DNA of 64,000 bases from Idiomarina sp. (GCA_022565355.1 JAIUMU010000003.1:183989-247988), one strand, 5' to 3'. Counted from the first letter of the stretch, positions 1-10,427 are shown. The notes: generated by a model not told the origin, from the letters alone. Numbers and translations: made by a program.

Positions 1-2
1 AC

Positions 3-365
3 TTCAAAGAGGTAAATGATACTTGGGGGCATTCCGTTGGTGATGAATGTTTGCAATGGGTTGCACGGTGCCTAAAAAGGGAATTACGGGATACTGATAT
101 TCTTGCGCGCGTAGGCGGTGAGGAGTTTGCCATTGCATTGCCTGGGGTAAACAAAGAAAAGGCACAAGCCCTTGGTAAACGATTATGCTTTGCTGTGGCA
201 GAACAGCCATTAACCGTTGATGGCAACACCATACCCCTTTCCATCAGCATTGGTGGTGCACTCTGTAGCGATAAGCATCGCGATTTTCAAATGCTGCTGA
301 GCGATGCAGATCAAGCCTTGTACAAAGCAAAAGACAATGGCCGTAACCAGTTGGTATTTGCTTAA
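3..365 (+). CDS. GGDEF-domain diguanylate cyclase, C-terminal part (truncated by window start)
   Basis: Open frame from base 3 reads FKEVNDTWGHSVGDECLQWVARCLKRELRDTDILARVGGEEFAIALPG; GGEEF A-site with RDTD I-site five residues upstream. Confidence 0.92.
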   Translation, partial: FKEVNDTWGHSVGDECLQWVARCLKRELRDTDILARVGGEEFAIALPGVNKEKAQALGKRLCFAVAEQPLTVDGNTIPLSISIGGALCSDKHRDFQMLLSDADQALYKAKDNGRNQLVFA

Positions 366-503
366 TCTGCCAAAGATGCTCGTTTAACCCATCATTTATC
401 CAACAAGCTCTAACACCAAATATGATCTATACCGCCGATTTTGAACTACTATAGAGATTATTATTTCTTTATTAATGCGTGTTTAATAATGCGTGGGATT
501 ATT

Positions 504-1160
504 ATGAAAAATATCGTTGAAAATAACGTTACTTCGGTGAGTGTTACTGCCCCTACAGCGGCTAAAATCGCTGCATTTATGTTGCTGCCGGTACTTGCCG
601 CTTTCGCCTCATTCAGTGGACACGCCCAAGAACGTTCCGCTCCAGAAAACATGCAGTTTTCACAAACCGAGCAAGGTTGTTTAGGTGCTTTTGATCACTC
701 CTTACGGGCACTGCACTCCACAGAGCAACATAATTTATGCGAACTCACTAAAGATAAAGTTGTGCTCGTGGTAAATACCGCAAGCCAATGTGGCTACACC
801 GGGCAGTTTGCAGATTTAGAAGCACTCTACCAAGAATACCAATCGCAAGGCCTTGTTATTCTTGGTTTTCCTTCAGATAGTTTTCGCCAAGAGCATGCTG
901 ATGAAGCGGCAACTGCTGATGTTTGCTTTCGAAATTTTGGGGTAAGTTTTCCGATGATGGCTACCTCATCGGTTACGGGTAACAATGCCAACAGCATCTT
1001 TAAAACACTTACCCAAGCAACTAGTGAAGCACCCGGTTGGAACTTTCATAAGTACCTAATTTCTGCGAATGGCGAGCAGGTTGCCAGCTTCGCCAGTGCG
1101 GTAAAGCCCACTGATGAGGCAATCGTTAGCGCCGTTGAAGAGCTATTAAAAGCGCGGTAA
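504..1160 (+). CDS. Glutathione peroxidase-like thiol peroxidase with N-terminal signal/anchor
   Basis: VLVVNTASQCGYTGQFADLEALYQ, WNFHKYLI motifs; hydrophobic N-terminus. ATG at 504 preferred over the 441 ORF start. Confidence 0.8.
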   Translation: MKNIVENNVTSVSVTAPTAAKIAAFMLLPVLAAFASFSGHAQERSAPENMQFSQTEQGCLGAFDHSLRALHSTEQHNLCELTKDKVVLVVNTASQCGYTGQFADLEALYQEYQSQGLVILGFPSDSFRQEHADEAATADVCFRNFGVSFPMMATSSVTGNNANSIFKTLTQATSEAPGWNFHKYLISANGEQVASFASAVKPTDEAIVSAVEELLKAR

Positions 1161-1175
1161 ATATTACCGCTTTTA
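1147..1175 (+). terminator. Possible hairpin overlapping the stop codon of the Gpx-like gene
   Basis: AAAAGCGcGGTAA...TTACCGCTTTTAG dyad with one bulge and a short T tract. Confidence 0.35.
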
Positions 1176-1200
1176 GTTACCAGAGCAGATACACAAAGCA

Positions 1201-1536
1201 ATGAGCACTGCATATTACCCTCAGCAAAACCGACGACGGCGAGAGCGCGACGGTGAGCGTACCAGCAAGCCAGAACAGGTAAACTATTTTCAACAAGCGT
1301 TTACCTGCTTAAAAGCAATGCCCGAACGCGTAGATATAATTCGTCAGAATTTAGAGTATTACGAGCAGCAGCCGCATTTACCGAAATCGGCAAAAGCGGC
1401 CATTAAGCGCTTCCAATATTTACTTGCCGTAACCAATGATCCCGCAGAAATGGAACGATGGGTAATGGCCGATAGTTACGAGGGGCGAAAGTTTCGGCAA
1501 TTACCCCTGTTACTTAAAGGTGTGTGCGATGAATAA
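1201..1536 (+). CDS. Hypothetical protein, 111 aa
   Basis: ORF between defined neighbours, basic N-terminus; no family recognised. Confidence 0.55.
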   Translation: MSTAYYPQQNRRRRERDGERTSKPEQVNYFQQAFTCLKAMPERVDIIRQNLEYYEQQPHLPKSAKAAIKRFQYLLAVTNDPAEMERWVMADSYEGRKFRQLPLLLKGVCDE

Positions 1537-1594
1537 CCAAGAACGCTTGTGTTCACGCCCGATATCCATTCTAAACAGAGCAGCCCTCAGTTTA

Positions 1595-2647
1595 CTACAA
1601 GCCCTGAAACTCGAATGGAGCCGAGGCTACAAAGTTAGCACTAGCTTCGCCTGCGTAAATCTGCCCCTCATCTAACGCTAGTTTCTTCACCTCGGCACCC
1701 GCACTGAAGTTCACTTTACTAAAATCTACCCAAACGGTATTTGGGGTAAGTACATTTTCGAAGTAGTAAACCAAATTACGTTGATCTGCCACTACACGCC
1801 ACCGCGTGTTCGATAAGTGGGGTTCTTCTGGCGTGCCGATACCATAGGGTACTGATACATTACGTACTACGCTAAATACACTGGCAGCAGCAATTTGCGG
1901 ATCGCTCGTTTGTGGAATCATATCGAGGTAGTACGAAGCCCGAACAAAGCGATCGGCGGCCTTACCGGTGCCAGGCAAAAATGCTTTACCTGGCACACTT
2001 TGCCAATAGCTTTTTATCGCAAGTTGCTGAGCGAAAGGTGGATCGTTGGTCATTACTTGGTAATCACGGCTATGGTGGATTTCTAACTTGCCGCCGATAT
2101 ATTCAAATATGGCGCTATCGCCGCTAGCATCTGAGAGTGATAAATGCACGGTGGTAAACTTATCCGTGCCAGGTATAAAATCAGAAACGATCGCAAAAGG
2201 TTCCGCAGCAAAAAACTCCACCGCCTCGGCTACGGTAGCAAAATTATCGAGCGCATACTGTGCCCATGCTGAAATGGTAAGCCCCGGGGCATCACCCTGC
2301 TGATCAAATTCTGGATACTCAGAGGCCACTAACCACAACAAGTTGGCCACCAAGCCTTTTTCATTCATGCCATCTGGGGTAGCAATATCCCATGAGCTAG
2401 CGGCAACGCTGCCATATTTTGAACGCCAGGTAATAGAATTTGGCCCTACTTGGCCATGCCGCTCCATACCACGTGGGAAAATCCATAGGTTGGCAGGAAT
2501 ATCAATTGAGAAATCCATACTGCGGCCTGTTAGCACGGTATCGTTTGGGCCTAAATAAACCAAACGAGTGCAAGCCTCTGCTGGGGTTGGTGCGGCAACA
2601 ACAGCTGCGAGAATTGCGGCCGCTAGTGTAGAAACAACTTTTTTCAT
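1595..2647 (-). CDS. Linear amide C-N hydrolase / choloylglycine hydrolase family (Ntn hydrolase), secreted
   Basis: Signal peptide MKKVVSTLAAAILAAVVAAPTPAEA followed by CTRLVYLGPNDTVLTGRSMDF, typical of the N-terminal-Cys family. Confidence 0.85.
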   Translation of the reverse strand: MKKVVSTLAAAILAAVVAAPTPAEACTRLVYLGPNDTVLTGRSMDFSIDIPANLWIFPRGMERHGQVGPNSITWRSKYGSVAASSWDIATPDGMNEKGLVANLLWLVASEYPEFDQQGDAPGLTISAWAQYALDNFATVAEAVEFFAAEPFAIVSDFIPGTDKFTTVHLSLSDASGDSAIFEYIGGKLEIHHSRDYQVMTNDPPFAQQLAIKSYWQSVPGKAFLPGTGKAADRFVRASYYLDMIPQTSDPQIAAASVFSVVRNVSVPYGIGTPEEPHLSNTRWRVVADQRNLVYYFENVLTPNTVWVDFSKVNFSAGAEVKKLALDEGQIYAGEASANFVASAPFEFQGL

Positions 2648-2761
2648 ATCAGCATACTCTCTATCAATGAGGTTACCCCCATTAATAGGTAATAGCTGTT
2701 ATGGTGTCAAACTGTAATAACCGTACTAGAAACATCCAAAATTAGCCGCAAAAGGCTGATT

Positions 2762-3172
2762 TTAGCGCGCTGCTTCAGCGTGGGCTCTAATTTTTGCCAC
2801 AATTGCGCGTAAGCCATTACCACGGGTAGGGCTAATATGCTGTTCTAAATCGAGGGTTTGGAAGTACTCATCAATATCAAAGGCTAAAATTTCGCTCGGT
2901 GTACGTTGGTTATAAACCGACATCACCAAACCTAATAAGCCTTTCACGATCATGGCGTCACTATCTACTGAAAACTCTAATTTGCCATCGTTGTTTTTGC
3001 TGATGAGCCACACATCGCTTTGACAACCTTTCACTTTATAGATATCAAGCCGTTGTTCTGGGCTCAGCGCAGGCAAGGCTTTACCCAAATCAATAATGTA
3101 TTCGTAACGATTTTCCCAATCATCGAGAAACTCTAAATCTTCTAAAATCTCTTCATGGCTTGGTAATTTCAT
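2762..3172 (-). CDS. sufE: SufE family cysteine desulfuration protein
   Basis: YEYIIDLGKALPALSPEQR...VKGCQSDVWLISK...DSDAMIVKGLLGLVMSVYN, SufE signature; end of suf cluster. Confidence 0.92.
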   Translation of the reverse strand: MKLPSHEEILEDLEFLDDWENRYEYIIDLGKALPALSPEQRLDIYKVKGCQSDVWLISKNNDGKLEFSVDSDAMIVKGLLGLVMSVYNQRTPSEILAFDIDEYFQTLDLEQHISPTRGNGLRAIVAKIRAHAEAAR

Positions 3173-3252
3173 ACGGTTTCCTAGTTACCTTGATTTGCGT
3201 GCTCTAACACACCGATAAAAGCAGCCCTTGCTGGGCAACGAAAGCACTCGAT

Positions 3253-3783
3253 TTAAAAGAACATGCCCGTTTCAAGCTGTGCTTCTTCGCTCATCATTTC
3301 GCGAGACCAGGCTGGATCAAACACGAGATCAACCTGCACATCACGCACATTCGGCACCATCGCTACCCGTAATTCTACATCGCCTACCAGCACCGGTCCC
3401 ATGCCACAGCCGGGGGCTGTGAGCGTCATCTCGATGTTCACAACGCCGGTATCTTGGTGGATGTCTACCTTGTAGATCAGCCCCAACGATACGAGGTTAA
3501 TAGGAATTTCTGGATCGTAGATACTTTCGAGCGCTTCCCAAACCTGATCCGAATTAATTTTGCCATCACCGGCATCTTCGAAATCCAGCACCAGCGCTTG
3601 GCGGCCAATCGCATCCGCATCGGTACCATCAATGCGGTACATATTACCTTTCCAAGTTACGGTATAATTACCGCCTAACTCTTGGGTAAGGGTAACGAAT
3701 TCGCCCTGTGGTATTATTTGTTTCTCGCCTTGCGGTACACGCCGAGCACGCACCTCACGCGAGGTAGCCATCATCTTTTGCAT
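3253..3783 (-). CDS. sufT: SufT-like Fe-S assembly protein (DUF59/MIP18 domain)
   Basis: WEALESIYDPEIPINLVSLGLIYKV...EMTLTAPGCGMGPVL, DUF59; start overlaps the sufA stop (TAATG). Confidence 0.9.
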   Translation of the reverse strand: MQKMMATSREVRARRVPQGEKQIIPQGEFVTLTQELGGNYTVTWKGNMYRIDGTDADAIGRQALVLDFEDAGDGKINSDQVWEALESIYDPEIPINLVSLGLIYKVDIHQDTGVVNIEMTLTAPGCGMGPVLVGDVELRVAMVPNVRDVQVDLVFDPAWSREMMSEEAQLETGMFF

Positions 3784-4142
3784 TAATTATTCACACTAAA
3801 ACTTTCACCACAGCCACACATATCAGCTACGTTCGGATTATTAAACTTCACTACACCGTTTATGCCTTCGCGCACATAATCAATTTCAGTGTTGCGCAGT
3901 AAATTCACCGAATCACTGGCAATCGCCACGATTAGGTTATCATTTACCTGCACCACTGCATCATCGGTTGCCGGCGCCTCTGCCATATCCAGCACATAAG
4001 CGTAACCTGTGCAGCCGTTTACTTTCGTGCTTACACGCACAATTTTGCCCGGCTCATTAGCCAACTTGTTGGTGAAATGGCGCACCGCACTCTCGGTGAG
4101 CGTTACAATATCTTTGCTTGGAACATACGCTTCAACAGACAT
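3783..4142 (-). CDS. sufA: A-type Fe-S carrier (SufA/HesB/IscA family)
   Basis: Conserved Cys in NGCTGYAYVLD and C-terminal CGCGESF; located in suf operon. Confidence 0.85.
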   Translation of the reverse strand: MSVEAYVPSKDIVTLTESAVRHFTNKLANEPGKIVRVSTKVNGCTGYAYVLDMAEAPATDDAVVQVNDNLIVAIASDSVNLLRNTEIDYVREGINGVVKFNNPNVADMCGCGESFSVNN

Positions 4143-4156
4143 AATTTGCCTCCAGC

Positions 4157-5380
4157 TTACAGCAACATCGATTGGGCTTTCTTCAGCCCAGCGAACAAGC
4201 GTTCAACTTCTTGTTCCGTGTTGTAAATAGAAAATGAAGCCCGCGCTGTGCCTGGCACATCTAAACGGCGCATCAGCGGCTGTGCACAATGTTCACCCGT
4301 GCGAATGGCAATGCCCTGGCGATCCAATAAAAAGCCAATATCGGCAGGGTGAGCGCCTTCTAGCACAAAGCTTAGAATGGCCACTTTATCTGCCGCTGCA
4401 CCCACTACACGCATTGCCGGTAGCTGTTCAGCTAACTCTAACGCGCGCGCTAACAGTAATTTCTCGTGCGCTTGCATCGCCACTAAATCTTGTGCGGCTA
4501 ACCAATTCACCGCTGCACCTAAACCAATAACACCGGCAATATTTGGCGTGCCAGCCTCTAAGCGATTCGGTAGCTCACCCCAAGTAGCATCTTGATAGGT
4601 AACACTCGCTATCATTTCACCACCGGTTAGCCAAACAGGCCAATCGGCTAATACTGATTTACGGCCCCATAATACACCCACACCCGTAGGTGCGAATAGC
4701 TTGTGGCCAGAAAATACATAAAAATCAGCACCTATCGCCTGCACATCAACGCCACCGTGAGCAACGCCCTGGGCGCCATCAATTAATACCAGTGCTGCTG
4801 GCGCTTTCTCACGTACCTGGGCAGTGAGTTTTTGTACTGCATTTACCGTACCCAGCGCATTGGAAATGTGCGGCATAGCCACCATTTTCACGTTACTATT
4901 TAGTAACGCAGCGAAGGCACCCTCATTCAGGCTACCATCGTCAAAAATTGGCGCAATTTTCAACGTTGCACCGCTCGCTTTACACGCTTGCTGCCAAGGA
5001 ATAAGGTTGGCGTGGTGTTCAAGCTCGGTAACAACTACTTCGTCACCGGCCTGCAATCGCTCGCTCATGCCTTTGGCAATAATATTAATGCTTTCGGTAG
5101 TGCCGCTGGTCCAAATTACTTCCGCTCGGCTACTTGCATTAATAAACGCAGCTACGTCATCACGAGCTTTTTCGTAGCGGCGCGTAGCTTCATCCGAAAG
5201 CTTATGCGCACCACGGTGCACGTTCGAGTTGCACTCGGTATAGAATGCCAAAATTGCATCTAGCACGGCTTGTGGCTTTTGCGTAGTAGCGGCGTTATCC
5301 AAATATACCAGCGGTGAACCATTTACTTGCTGCTGTAAAATTGGGAACTGCGCGCGAATGGCCTCTACATCCCAGATCAT
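4157..5380 (-). CDS. sufS: Cysteine desulfurase SufS
   Basis: YLDNAATTQKPQAVLDAI, SGHKLFAPTGVGVLWG, RTGEHCAQPLM. Confidence 0.96.
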   Translation of the reverse strand: MIWDVEAIRAQFPILQQQVNGSPLVYLDNAATTQKPQAVLDAILAFYTECNSNVHRGAHKLSDEATRRYEKARDDVAAFINASSRAEVIWTSGTTESINIIAKGMSERLQAGDEVVVTELEHHANLIPWQQACKASGATLKIAPIFDDGSLNEGAFAALLNSNVKMVAMPHISNALGTVNAVQKLTAQVREKAPAALVLIDGAQGVAHGGVDVQAIGADFYVFSGHKLFAPTGVGVLWGRKSVLADWPVWLTGGEMIASVTYQDATWGELPNRLEAGTPNIAGVIGLGAAVNWLAAQDLVAMQAHEKLLLARALELAEQLPAMRVVGAAADKVAILSFVLEGAHPADIGFLLDRQGIAIRTGEHCAQPLMRRLDVPGTARASFSIYNTEQEVERLFAGLKKAQSMLL

Positions 5381-6654
5381 TCAGCCTCCATCGCCACAAA
5401 GCGCTCATGCAAAATTGGCAGTAACCAATCCGCTAAGCTGTGGTTTGGCATTTGCGTGATCAGCTCCTGAATAAAGCCAAAACTAAGCATTACTTTCGCT
5501 TGGCTGGCGCTTAGCCCGCGCGAACGCAAGTAATACAGTGCTTCTTCATTAATTTCCGCTACCGTAGCACCGTGCGCACACTGCACATCATCGGCATATA
5601 TTTCTAACTCAGGCTTGGTATTCACACGCGCACCACGGGTGAGCAACAAATTACGGTTATTCAATTCCGCCAAAGTTTTCTGCGCATAACGGTGAATATG
5701 AATACGCCCATTGAACACCGCTACGGCTTTATCGCCCACAATACCGCGCGCGTTCTGCTCGGTAGTGCCATTTGGCACCGCATGTTCAATCGAGCTGTGC
5801 AGATCAAAATGTTCGCTCGGAGCCAACAAATAGATATTGTTAAATTTCGCAAAAGCATGCTCACCGGCATGGTGAATATCCGCATCAATACGCGAGATTT
5901 GGCTACCATAGCCCACCAACGTAGAGTTCAGGCGCGCTTCGTTGTGCAACTGAAAATGGCTACCGCCAATGTGAATCACTTTGCCGCCATGCAGCGCTAA
6001 ACGATAATGTTCAAGCTGCGCTTTATCGCCAATGAGGTATTCTGCAAATGCCGTATTGAATGCCGCTGCATCTGAACCACTTAAATTCGCACCATGCTCA
6101 ATAATGGCAGCCTTCGCGCCAGCGCCTAAACGCACCAAAATGCGATTATGGCTTTCTACGCCTGCGGTTACATAATTCACTATACGAATAGGTTGCTGCA
6201 CTTCGGCGCCAGCCGCGATATCAATAATAATGCCTTGCTGCGCCAACGTATCATTCAGCAAACCAAACAAATGCTTGGCCGGTTTTACCTTAGCGAAAAC
6301 GGCATGAGCTACTTCTTGCGCTTGCGCATCGGCGTTGCTAAAACTGCTAACACGCACACCATTTGGCAGTTGCAAGGCTTCGATTGCTGTTTGCAATTCG
6401 CCATCTACCAACACGATATCTAAGCTATTCAAACCAGCCACGGCAGGTGCATCATGTTGTTTAACATCGCCAGAAGCTGAAGTGAGCGCTAACTTATCAA
6501 ACGCATGCAACGAGGTGTAACGCCACGCTTCAGTGCGGCGCCCAGGCCATTCTTGCGTTGCCAATAACGCTAGTGATTCTTTCCGCTGCGGCTGCAGCCA
6601 ATCATTTACCGCACTGGCTCGTGCAATTGCTTGCGCTAACCACGATTGGCTCAT
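5377..6654 (-). CDS. sufD: Fe-S cluster assembly protein SufD
   Basis: SufBD family C-terminal core (DVQCAHGATVAEINEEALYYLRSRGLS); follows sufC. Confidence 0.95.
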   Translation of the reverse strand: MSQSWLAQAIARASAVNDWLQPQRKESLALLATQEWPGRRTEAWRYTSLHAFDKLALTSASGDVKQHDAPAVAGLNSLDIVLVDGELQTAIEALQLPNGVRVSSFSNADAQAQEVAHAVFAKVKPAKHLFGLLNDTLAQQGIIIDIAAGAEVQQPIRIVNYVTAGVESHNRILVRLGAGAKAAIIEHGANLSGSDAAAFNTAFAEYLIGDKAQLEHYRLALHGGKVIHIGGSHFQLHNEARLNSTLVGYGSQISRIDADIHHAGEHAFAKFNNIYLLAPSEHFDLHSSIEHAVPNGTTEQNARGIVGDKAVAVFNGRIHIHRYAQKTLAELNNRNLLLTRGARVNTKPELEIYADDVQCAHGATVAEINEEALYYLRSRGLSASQAKVMLSFGFIQELITQMPNHSLADWLLPILHERFVAMEAE

Positions 6655-7409
6655 TCTGCTTTCTCCCCAGCCTTTTCTAACCAGGCATAACCGGTTTTCT
6701 CAACTTCTTTCGCCAGTTCAGGGCCGCCACTTTTAGCAACCTTGCCATCGGCAAGAATGTGCACAAAATCTGGCTTAATGTAATCCAACAAACGCTGATA
6801 ATGGGTAATGATAATAAAGCTGCGCTTGCCATCACGTTGGCTATTTACGCCATTCGCCACTACTTGCAACGCATCAACATCCAAACCTGAATCTGATTCA
6901 TCCAAGATACAAAGCTTCGGCTCTAACAAAATCATTTGCATAATTTCGTTACGCTTCTTCTCACCACCAGAAAAGCCTTCGTTTACGCCGCGCTTCAAGA
7001 AATCCAGTGGCAAGTTCACTTGCTTGGCTGCTGCTTTCGCTTTCTTTAAAAATTCTGCTGCGCTTAACGGTTCTTCGCCGCGCGCTTTGCGTATTACATT
7101 CACAGATTCCTTCATGAATTCCATGTTGCTTACGCCAGGGATTTCTACCGGGTATTGGAATGCTAAAAACAATCCGGCTTGCGCGCGCTCTTCAACTTCC
7201 AGATCCAACAAATTGGTGCCGGAAAAATCAATGTTACCAGCGGTAGCTTCATAACCATCGCGGCCTGATAACACATACCCAAGGGTACTTTTACCAGCGC
7301 CATTTGGGCCCATAATCGCATGAACTTCGCCTGGCCCAACTTCAAGATTTAAACCTTTCAAAATGTTCTGGTCTTCTACATTCGCATGCAGGTTTTTAAT
7401 CGATAGCAT
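6651..7409 (-). CDS. sufC: Fe-S assembly ATPase SufC
   Basis: Walker A GPNGAGKST, GFSGGEKKRNEIMQM signature, LDESDSGLDVDAL. Confidence 0.97.
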   Translation of the reverse strand: MLSIKNLHANVEDQNILKGLNLEVGPGEVHAIMGPNGAGKSTLGYVLSGRDGYEATAGNIDFSGTNLLDLEVEERAQAGLFLAFQYPVEIPGVSNMEFMKESVNVIRKARGEEPLSAAEFLKKAKAAAKQVNLPLDFLKRGVNEGFSGGEKKRNEIMQMILLEPKLCILDESDSGLDVDALQVVANGVNSQRDGKRSFIIITHYQRLLDYIKPDFVHILADGKVAKSGGPELAKEVEKTGYAWLEKAGEKAE

Positions 7410-7412
7410 TAC

Positions 7413-8849
7413 TTACCCCACTGAGCCTTCTAAACTGATTTCCAATAACTTACCGGCCTCAACCGCAAATTCCATAGGTAACTCTTTGAATACTTCTTTA
7501 CAGAAGCCATTCACAATGAGCGATACCGCTTTTTCTGCATCCATTCCACGCTGCTTACATAAAAAGAGCTGATCATCACTCACCTTCGAGGTGGTTGCTT
7601 CATGTTCAACAATGGCGGAAGGGTTGCTGCTCTCAATGTAAGGGAAGGTATGCGCCCCACACTGATCGCCAATTAACAGTGAATCACACTCGGTAAAATT
7701 ACGCGCGCCATCAGCATTTGGCCCCATACGCACCAAGCCGCGGTACGCATTACTGCTGCGGCCCGCTGAAATACCCTTGGAAATAATGGTAGATTTGGTG
7801 TTCTTACCTAAGTGAATCATTTTCGTGCCCGTATCGGCTTGCTGCATGCCACGGGTAAGGGCTACCGAATAGAATTCGCCAACACTATTATCGCCTTTCA
7901 GAATACAGCTTGGGTATTTCCAAGTAACCGCTGAACCCGTTTCTACTTGGGTCCAAGAAATCTTGGCATTTTTCTCGCAAATACCGCGCTTGGTTACGAA
8001 GTTGTAGATACCGCCTTTACCGTTTTCATCACCTGGATACCAGTTTTGTACGGTTGAGTACTTAATTTCCGCATCATCTAAGGCCACTAACTCAACCACC
8101 GCCGCATGCAGCTGATTTTCATCGCGCTGAGGTGCGGTACAACCTTCCAAATAACTAACGTAACTGCCTTCTTCGGCAATAATGAGCGTACGTTCGAACT
8201 GCCCAGTATTAAGCTCGTTAATACGGAAATAGGTAGAGAGCTCCATTGGGCTACGTACACCCTTTGGAATGTACACAAATGAGCCATCGGTAAACACAGC
8301 TGAATTAAGTGCAGCAAAAAAGTTATCGGCACGCGGCACAACGGTGCCAAGGTACTTCTTCACTAACTCTGGATATTTTTTAATGGCTTCGGAAATGGGG
8401 CAAAAGATTACGCCCGCTTCTTCCAGCTTCGCACGGAAGGTAGTTACTACCGATACCGAATCGAACACGGCATCTACCGCAACACCGGCGAGCATCTCTT
8501 GCTCATGCAATGGGATACCTAGTTTTTCGTAGGTGCGCAGTAATTCTGGATCTACTTCAGCAAGCGATTGTGGCTTATCTTTCATACTCTTCGGTGCCGA
8601 ATAGTATGAAATTGATTGGTAATCAATTAAATCATAGCCGATATGTGCCCAATCTGGTTCAGGCATCTTCTTCCACAGTTCAAATGCGCGCAAGCGCCAC
8701 TCGAGCATCCACTCGGGCTCTTCTTTCATTGCAGAAATGTGCCGAATCACATCTTCACTGAGGCCTGGCGGCAAAGTATCTGATTCAATATCAGAAATAA
8801 AGCCGGCTTCATATTTCCGCGCGATGGCCTGGTCGATTTGTTCACTCAT
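7413..8849 (-). CDS. sufB: Fe-S cluster assembly protein SufB
   Basis: SufB core [42 protein letters not shown]; 478 aa. Confidence 0.97.
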   Translation of the reverse strand: MSEQIDQAIARKYEAGFISDIESDTLPPGLSEDVIRHISAMKEEPEWMLEWRLRAFELWKKMPEPDWAHIGYDLIDYQSISYYSAPKSMKDKPQSLAEVDPELLRTYEKLGIPLHEQEMLAGVAVDAVFDSVSVVTTFRAKLEEAGVIFCPISEAIKKYPELVKKYLGTVVPRADNFFAALNSAVFTDGSFVYIPKGVRSPMELSTYFRINELNTGQFERTLIIAEEGSYVSYLEGCTAPQRDENQLHAAVVELVALDDAEIKYSTVQNWYPGDENGKGGIYNFVTKRGICEKNAKISWTQVETGSAVTWKYPSCILKGDNSVGEFYSVALTRGMQQADTGTKMIHLGKNTKSTIISKGISAGRSSNAYRGLVRMGPNADGARNFTECDSLLIGDQCGAHTFPYIESSNPSAIVEHEATTSKVSDDQLFLCKQRGMDAEKAVSLIVNGFCKEVFKELPMEFAVEAGKLLEISLEGSVG

Positions 8850-8884
8850 GATAAACCTACTTAGTTTCTATCAAGGATGCCTGA

Positions 8885-8917
8885 ATTATATATTACCCGA
8901 GTATTTCACTCAAGTAT
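8885..8917 (-). promoter_or_regulatory. Predicted suf promoter with overlapping IscR type-1-like operator
   Basis: Minus strand: TTGAGT-17 bp-TATAAT (-35 at 8908-8913, -10 at 8885-8890); dyad ATACTTGAGTGAAATACTCGGGTAAT (8892-8917) resembles the IscR type-1 consensus. Confidence 0.75.
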
Positions 8918-9141
8918 TAAGCGGGCGCATATTGCTCGTGCGCCAGAAAGGCCAATGTAAGCGTATAAACCACATCAATTGTAAAGGGTTTGTAGAATAT
9001 TCACGTGCCAGCAAAAAATGGTGCTTATTGTACCATTAAATGGGAGTTTTAGTTTACTTTCAGAAAGGAATTAAGCGCAGAAGTGGCAACCAGCAATGCT
9101 GATTACCACTCTTGGGGTAGGTGTGTGCTAGAGCCAAGCAG

Positions 9142-9543
9142 TTAACGTGTTGTTGGTAAACCCGCTTCCGCCCATGCGGTGAAACCGCCCGCCACTGAAT
9201 ACACGTTTTGCAAACCCATGGCTTGCAACGCATCTGCCGCTAATGCTGAACGGCCACCCGATCGGCAAATCAGATAAATTGGCTGCTGCGCTAACTCAGC
9301 TAAAGCCGCCTCAGTATCACAATGGGCGCTTACTTCTGGGTGTTGGTGAATACGCATTTCCAACACACCGCGTGGGTAGTTAATGGCACGATCAACATGC
9401 CCTGCTGCATACTCATCCGGCTCACGTACATCAACTAAGATGATATGGTTATCGCCCATTCTATTCGCCAACTCGTGCACGCTAATTTCCTGAATTCGGG
9501 CTTTAGCCTCATCGATTAACTGGTTAGAGGTTTTAATCAACAT
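9142..9543 (-). CDS. Rhodanese-like domain protein
   Basis: LVDVREPDEYAAGHVDRAINYPRG, active-site loop CRSGGRS. Confidence 0.93.
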   Translation of the reverse strand: MLIKTSNQLIDEAKARIQEISVHELANRMGDNHIILVDVREPDEYAAGHVDRAINYPRGVLEMRIHQHPEVSAHCDTEAALAELAQQPIYLICRSGGRSALAADALQAMGLQNVYSVAGGFTAWAEAGLPTTR

Positions 9544-9582
9544 ACTCTTCTCACTTCTACTAATGGCTATTGCAACATGCTG

Positions 9583-10356
9583 TTAAAGCACGGAGCGAAT
9601 CAGCACAAATACACCCATAATGACTAAAAATACGGCAAACCCTTTTTGCAATTTCTGTTTCGGGAGGCGCGTACCAATGAATACACCTAAGCTGCTACCT
9701 ACTACACCACCAGCAATCATTAACCCGATCACGGGCCAGTTAAAGCTTTGCTCAGCGGCCGTTAATACTTCGTAGTATTTGGCGAATCCCACTACCGATT
9801 TCATGGTGATAATTAACAAGCTCGTACCAATGGCTAATGGCAATGCTAAACCACCTAACAACACGAGAGCAGGTACGATCAAGAACCCCCCTCCCACGCC
9901 AACAAAGCCGGTAATTGCACCTACTAACAAACCATCCATTACCACGCGAGTTACGTTTAGCTTTTTCGGTAAATCTGAGCTGAGCGCTACTACCTGTTTA
10001 CTGCTATTGCGCCACATAAATACCGCAGCGATGAGCATTAGCACCACAAACAACAGCAGTTGCCAGCGCGAATCTACGATGGCGCCGGCCCAAGCACCCG
10101 CATAGGTACCGAACATACCCGGAATACCAAATAGCCACACGTGCGGCCATGAGATTAACTTCTTGCGCATATGCAAGCTGGCTCCGAATAAACTAATACC
10201 CGCAACGATCAATAGCGATGATGCAATTGCCATCTCGGCTGGCATATACACTAGGTACATCAGCACAGGTACGGTTAATATCGATCCGCCTGAGCCAAAA
10301 ATACCAAGGCTCAAACCAATCAAGATTGCACCGATTACTGCATTCACCATGTTCAT
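9583..10356 (-). CDS. TauE/SafE family sulfite exporter-like membrane protein
   Basis: Multi-TM protein; GAITGFVGVGGGFLIVPALVLLGG repeat motif. Confidence 0.9.
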   Translation of the reverse strand: MNMVNAVIGAILIGLSLGIFGSGGSILTVPVLMYLVYMPAEMAIASSLLIVAGISLFGASLHMRKKLISWPHVWLFGIPGMFGTYAGAWAGAIVDSRWQLLLFVVLMLIAAVFMWRNSSKQVVALSSDLPKKLNVTRVVMDGLLVGAITGFVGVGGGFLIVPALVLLGGLALPLAIGTSLLIITMKSVVGFAKYYEVLTAAEQSFNWPVIGLMIAGGVVGSSLGVFIGTRLPKQKLQKGFAVFLVIMGVFVLIRSVL

Positions 10357-10427
10357 TTCTCCCGTACTACAAAAGAGCCAACACTATCGCTGGCTCTAAA
10401 CATCGTAGTTATTGTCACCGTTATGCT

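Noticed and set aside
780-910. Idea that the Gpx-like protein is a selenoprotein or unusual because the NQF motif is replaced (GFPSDSFRQE)
   Set aside because: Codon at the active site is TGT (Cys), and to my recollection the FPSDxFRQE variant occurs in ordinary bacterial Gpx-like proteins.
6808-7254. 148-aa ORF antisense to sufC
   Set aside because: Opposite a conserved ATPase gene; no supporting motif.
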